64,000 bases of DNA from Tildeniella nuda ZEHNDER 1965/U140 (GTDB lineage: Bacteria; Cyanobacteriota; Cyanobacteriia; Leptolyngbyales; Leptolyngbyaceae): NCBI GenBank assembly GCA_019358895.1, contig JAHHIG010000009.1:124001-188000 (forward strand). The letters run 5' to 3'. This document shows, piece after piece, positions 61,099-64,000 of this stretch. Position 1 is the first letter of the stretch; every line of letters begins with the position of its first letter. The notes under the pieces are model-generated. The model did not search any database. It worked only from the letters and a program-made list of their open reading frames with translations, and was not told the origin of the DNA. The translations under genes were made by a program, and so were the position numbers.

Positions 61099-61397
61099 AC
61101 GTTCGTTGTGCCTGAAATAAAGGGTCTGAAGAAGTAACATTGTTATTCTGGATACTCCACTCGGCTGGAGAGTCAAGTAGTTAAATTCTCCAAGCTTAGA
61201 GACCGTTTGAAGGCGTGAGCCAAAGTCAAAAAGGCACACTTCTCTACCGTTACATGCAGTTATGAAATCGCTCTCGCTCTAAAGTACGAGCTCATCTTCC
61301 TTTCGGAGGAGAGAGGTAATTAGTTGGATGCCTCTGTAGGGTGAAGCCTGAGAGCCAGGAGGTTTTCATTTGTTGTTCATTTACCAGGAGTAAAGTT

Positions 61398-61751
61398 ATG
61401 ACCACCACTCAATCTCACCAATCCTTACTGGAAACCTGCCTTGAGGCTTGTTTTGACTGCCTGCGAGACTGCGAGAACTGTGTAACCGCTTGTTTGGATA
61501 GTGACATGGTACAAATGATGGCTCAGTGCATTAAGTTGTGCCGCGACTGCGCGGATACTTGCGCTATCTGCGCCCGCTTTATGGCTCGTCATTCTGACCT
61601 TCATGCTCAACTGTGTAGTGTTTGCGCGGAGGCGTGCGATCGTTGTGCCGCTGAGTGCGGCAAGCATGACCACGACCACTGTAAGCAATGCGCCGAGTCT
61701 TGCCGCCGCTGTGCTGAGTCCTGCCGTCAAATGGCAGCAGCAATGGTGTAG
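61398..61751 (+). CDS. four-helix-bundle copper-binding protein (Csp/DUF326-like)
   Basis: A 117-residue cytosolic protein with about 21 cysteines spaced as CxxxC along predicted helices (CLEACFDCLRDCENCVTACL, CIKLCRDCADTCAICARF, CAESCRRCAESCRQ). This is the layout of copper-storage Csp proteins, in which the four-helix core is lined with Cys that hold many Cu(I) ions. A His-Asp stretch HDHDHC lies in the last loop. AGGAGTAAAGTT precedes the ATG at 61398. Neighbour of the tandem DUF305 protein, divergently arranged across 61099-61397; together they suggest a copper-handling locus. Confidence 0.92.
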   Translation: MTTTQSHQSLLETCLEACFDCLRDCENCVTACLDSDMVQMMAQCIKLCRDCADTCAICARFMARHSDLHAQLCSVCAEACDRCAAECGKHDHDHCKQCAESCRRCAESCRQMAAAMV

Positions 61752-61842
61752 TAATCAGTTGTATCTTGATCGCGATGCTGTTTGGTTTGTTGGTCATCAA
61801 ATGAACCAGACAGCCCAACTACGTTGAAACTCAAAAGCGTTA

Positions 61843-63105
61843 TCACGCCACTACAGGCAATTTAACATGGACGGTAGTACCAGTTTCTGGTGCTGATTGA
61901 ATCGATAACGCCCCACCATGAGCCTGCACAATGCGTTTAGTAATCGCCAGCCCTAAGCCAGTACCACCGGGCTTTGTGGAACAAAAGGGTTGAGTGAGTT
62001 TTGGCAGCACGTCCGGTGGAATGGGTTCACCGCCATTGTGAATAGTGATAGAAACATACGCTGTGGCTGCAGCGTCTACTTCCCACCTGATAACATCCCC
62101 AACTGAAACTGCCTCACAGGCATTACGAATGAGATTGATAAACACTTGTTTCAGCTTGTCTTGATCGCCCGAAATTCTAACCAGGGATAATGCAGCAATA
62201 AACTCGATTTGTCGCCCCTGCGCTTCTGGTGTCTCACGAATTGTTGCCAGTAATTTGTGCATGAACTGGTTTAGCTCAAACTCAACCAACTGCACGGCTT
62301 GAGGTTTGGCATATTGCAAGATCTCACCTAATAAGCGTTCTAAGCGACTAGCTTCATCAAGGGCAAGTGCTAAACGTTCTTGAGCAGGTATCGCCAAAAT
62401 TATTTTTTTGAAATACTTCAACCCCATCACGATCGTGGTGAGAGGATTGCGAATTTCATGCACAATCATGGCAGCAAACTCACCGATCGCAGCCAACCGT
62501 TCCTGCTCAACCAGTTTGGCTTGAGCCACCCGCAGTTCTTCTGTTCGTTTCTGCACTTCTACTTCCAGTGCTTCATTAAATTGGCGCTGCTGCTGATAAA
62601 GGTGATAGTGATCGATGGCTGTCGCTGCCCGTTCTGCAAAGAGTTCAACGATCTGAATTTCTTCCGGCGTAAACTCGCGGGGTTGTTGATGAAACGAACA
62701 GACAGTGCCAATGACTTCGCTTTCTGCCGTCCGCAGCGGTATGCCTAAGTACGCTCGGTAGCCTGGGGCAGGTTTGCCATACTCTGGCTGGACGATCGCG
62801 TCTTTCACCGCCAGCGTACATTGATTTTGCATGACGGTGTTCGTCAACTGACCATGCAGAGCATACACCCGAGGCGAGTTACCCATGTCCAGACTGCTTG
62901 CCAGGACGGTTTCAAAGCCTTCTTGACAAATGGTTACGACCGTCCAATCCACATCAACCAATTGACTGACTGCACAAGCAATGTCGTGTAGATAGCGACT
63001 AAGCTCTCCAGTGCGGTAGCTCAGGGAAGACAACATTGCCATTGCCTGTTGCTCTCGCTGCCATTGATGGTGCTGTAGAGACTGATCGTCCTTGGCATCA
63101 CTCAT
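61843..63105 (-). CDS. GAF-domain sensor histidine kinase
   Basis: A 420-residue kinase without membrane segments. An N-terminal GAF domain (about 20-180: VDWTVVTICQEGFETVLASS, YLGIPLRTAESEVIGTVCSF) leads into a short coiled coil, then HisKA with the phosphoacceptor His in MIVHEIRNPLTTIVMGLKYF, then HATPase_c with N-box NLIRNACEAV and G-boxes GGTGLGLAITKRIVQAHGG. No receiver domain or partner response regulator is adjacent. The GAF domain could bind a bilin or small ligand; the usual bilin cysteine is not evident from inspection. Confidence 0.9.
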   Translation of the reverse strand: MSDAKDDQSLQHHQWQREQQAMAMLSSLSYRTGELSRYLHDIACAVSQLVDVDWTVVTICQEGFETVLASSLDMGNSPRVYALHGQLTNTVMQNQCTLAVKDAIVQPEYGKPAPGYRAYLGIPLRTAESEVIGTVCSFHQQPREFTPEEIQIVELFAERAATAIDHYHLYQQQRQFNEALEVEVQKRTEELRVAQAKLVEQERLAAIGEFAAMIVHEIRNPLTTIVMGLKYFKKIILAIPAQERLALALDEASRLERLLGEILQYAKPQAVQLVEFELNQFMHKLLATIRETPEAQGRQIEFIAALSLVRISGDQDKLKQVFINLIRNACEAVSVGDVIRWEVDAAATAYVSITIHNGGEPIPPDVLPKLTQPFCSTKPGGTGLGLAITKRIVQAHGGALSIQSAPETGTTVHVKLPVVA

Positions 63106-63370
63106 GGGACTAAACTACCTGCATTGAGCGCGCAATCTACTAAAATCTATCACGTTTGTTTGTTAAAAAACGCTGCGGATCTCCACTCAAGCAGCCAAAA
63201 ATGAACGCTTGCTGAGAATTAACTAAACGGTTTCTCACTCAAATCTCAGCTTTTTAGATTGAACTCTTTAACACTGAATCATTTGACGATCGCGGTTTTC
63301 AGTCATCATTAGCAGTGCGATCGCTAAAAACAAATAGTGCTGATTAACATTACATTGAGGAAGTTTTGAT

Positions 63371-63904
63371 ATGAGAGTGAAACATTGGGTTCTGTTAAGT
63401 TTAGCGCCTCTAGTTTTTGTCGGTTCTGTCGGCATGGCTGCAAAGAAACAATCAATTGAAAGGCTCCTTCCCTTTACCAGCAATACGCCTGTACATTCGA
63501 CCAGAGCAGAGTCGATCGCTCAAATGATGAACTCCACAAAGCCAACAGTTGTCAGTTCTGGCAGCTTTACTTCTGGAGAACATCCGACTCAGGGAACAGC
63601 TCGTGTCGTGAACCAGAATGGCAAACTCTTTCTAGAACTCGACCAGAAATTTAAAACCTCCAATTTAGGACCAGATCTCGTCGTAATTTTGCATCGCTCT
63701 AGTAATGTACTCGGTTCCACAAAACCACCTGCCTATCCGTTGAAAGCAGGGGATTATACGCTTCTGGCACCCTTACGCAAATTCAGTGGCACTCAACGAT
63801 ATGCCATCCCCGCAACGATCAACTTAGCCGAGTATAAATCTGCTGTGATCTGGTGCCGCAAGTTTAATGCAACATTTGGCGCTGCCAGGTTAGTTGGTCA
63901 GTAG
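63371..63904 (+). CDS. DM13-domain exported protein
   Basis: A 177-residue protein with an N-terminal signal (HWVLLSLAPLVFVGSVGMAA) and a C-terminal DM13 domain (about 65-175: SGSFTSGEHPTQGTARVVNQ, LDQKFKTSNLGPDLVVILHR, YKSAVIWCRKFNATFGAARL). DM13 domains are proposed to be redox/electron-transfer-type domains with a near-invariant cysteine, here in IWCRKF. GAGGAAG precedes the ATG by nine bases. The 63106-63370 spacer before it holds no other gene. Confidence 0.88.
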   Translation: MRVKHWVLLSLAPLVFVGSVGMAAKKQSIERLLPFTSNTPVHSTRAESIAQMMNSTKPTVVSSGSFTSGEHPTQGTARVVNQNGKLFLELDQKFKTSNLGPDLVVILHRSSNVLGSTKPPAYPLKAGDYTLLAPLRKFSGTQRYAIPATINLAEYKSAVIWCRKFNATFGAARLVGQ

Positions 63905-63930
63905 AAAGCCAAAGATTGATAAAGAGCACT

Positions 63931-64000
63931 GTAGCGGTTCCCATGAGAGTGCAGTACAAGAGCTGAGGTTTTATTAAATAAAATCGGCTTTTGTAGCTTT
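63931..64000. repeat. third GGTTCC-ended MITE-like element, cut by window end
   Basis: GTAGCGGTTCCCATGAGAGT (63931) and AGAGCTGAGGTTTTA match the left end of the elements at 23377 and 44353. From 63975 it changes to AATAAAATCGGCTTTTGTAG, which resembles the end of the 33683-33834 element, so two repeat families may be nested here. Confidence 0.7.

Overview
The window is chromosomal DNA from a cyanobacterium, probably a filamentous one of the Leptolyngbya/Oscillatoriales kind (the genus is an inference). Three things point there: an rbcL-rbcX-rbcS-rca cluster with form I Rubisco, very frequent HIP1 octamers (GCGATCGC) inside and between genes, and arrays of 7-base repeats in the spacers. Gene families such as DUF1822, PEP-CTERM, CHAT and two-partner-secretion exoproteins fit as well. 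I see no tRNA, rRNA, CRISPR array or complete mobile element, but there are many small repeat elements and three or four broken genes.

Layout. 0-5.4 kb: M50 site-2-type protease and a filamentous-haemagglutinin-like exoprotein (both minus). 5.4-9.8 kb: a repeat block, then the Rubisco operon (minus). 10.3-17.2 kb: ureG and the urea transporter urtABCDE, with a near-canonical NtcA-activated promoter before urtA. 17.9-23.4 kb: nrtABCD nitrate/nitrite transporter. 23.7-27.1 kb: a membrane methyltransferase-like protein, a GT39-type glycosyltransferase and an Mn exporter gene (UPF0016) behind a yybP-ykoY manganese riboswitch. 27.1-34.6 kb: transposase remnants, a J-domain/pentapeptide-repeat protein, MarR regulator, AlkB-like oxygenase, NmrA-like protein, polyphosphate kinase and a fasciclin protein. 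35-37 kb: a RusA-like resolvase, a small nuclease-like protein and small membrane proteins. 37.1-42.9 kb: a type III glutamine-synthetase-like enzyme, a dispersed NitT/TauT-type ABC transporter, a phosphoribosyltransferase, and a guanidine-I (ykkC) riboswitch before the binding-protein gene. 43-49 kb: MATE transporter, DUF4174 lipoprotein, a truncated SDR gene and a subtilase with PPC domains. 49.5-54 kb: sigma-like factor, DUF1822 protein and a transmembrane CHAT protease carrying a periplasmic ligand-binding domain. 54-64 kb: PEP-CTERM protein, S41 protease homologue lacking its catalytic lysine, a 17-unit 21-bp repeat array, Ser/Thr kinase, SPFH protein, DUF305 and four-helix copper proteins, a GAF histidine kinase and a DM13 protein.

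How it works together. Much of the window concerns nitrogen scavenging: urea uptake plus urease activation, nitrate uptake, and a riboswitch-linked uptake system best read as guanidine import. The carbon-fixation operon lies beside them. The two systems I find most worth attention are the guanidine-riboswitch/GlnT/phosphoribosyltransferase neighbourhood and the sigma-DUF1822-CHAT-receptor operon, which looks like a ligand-triggered transmembrane protease signalling module.
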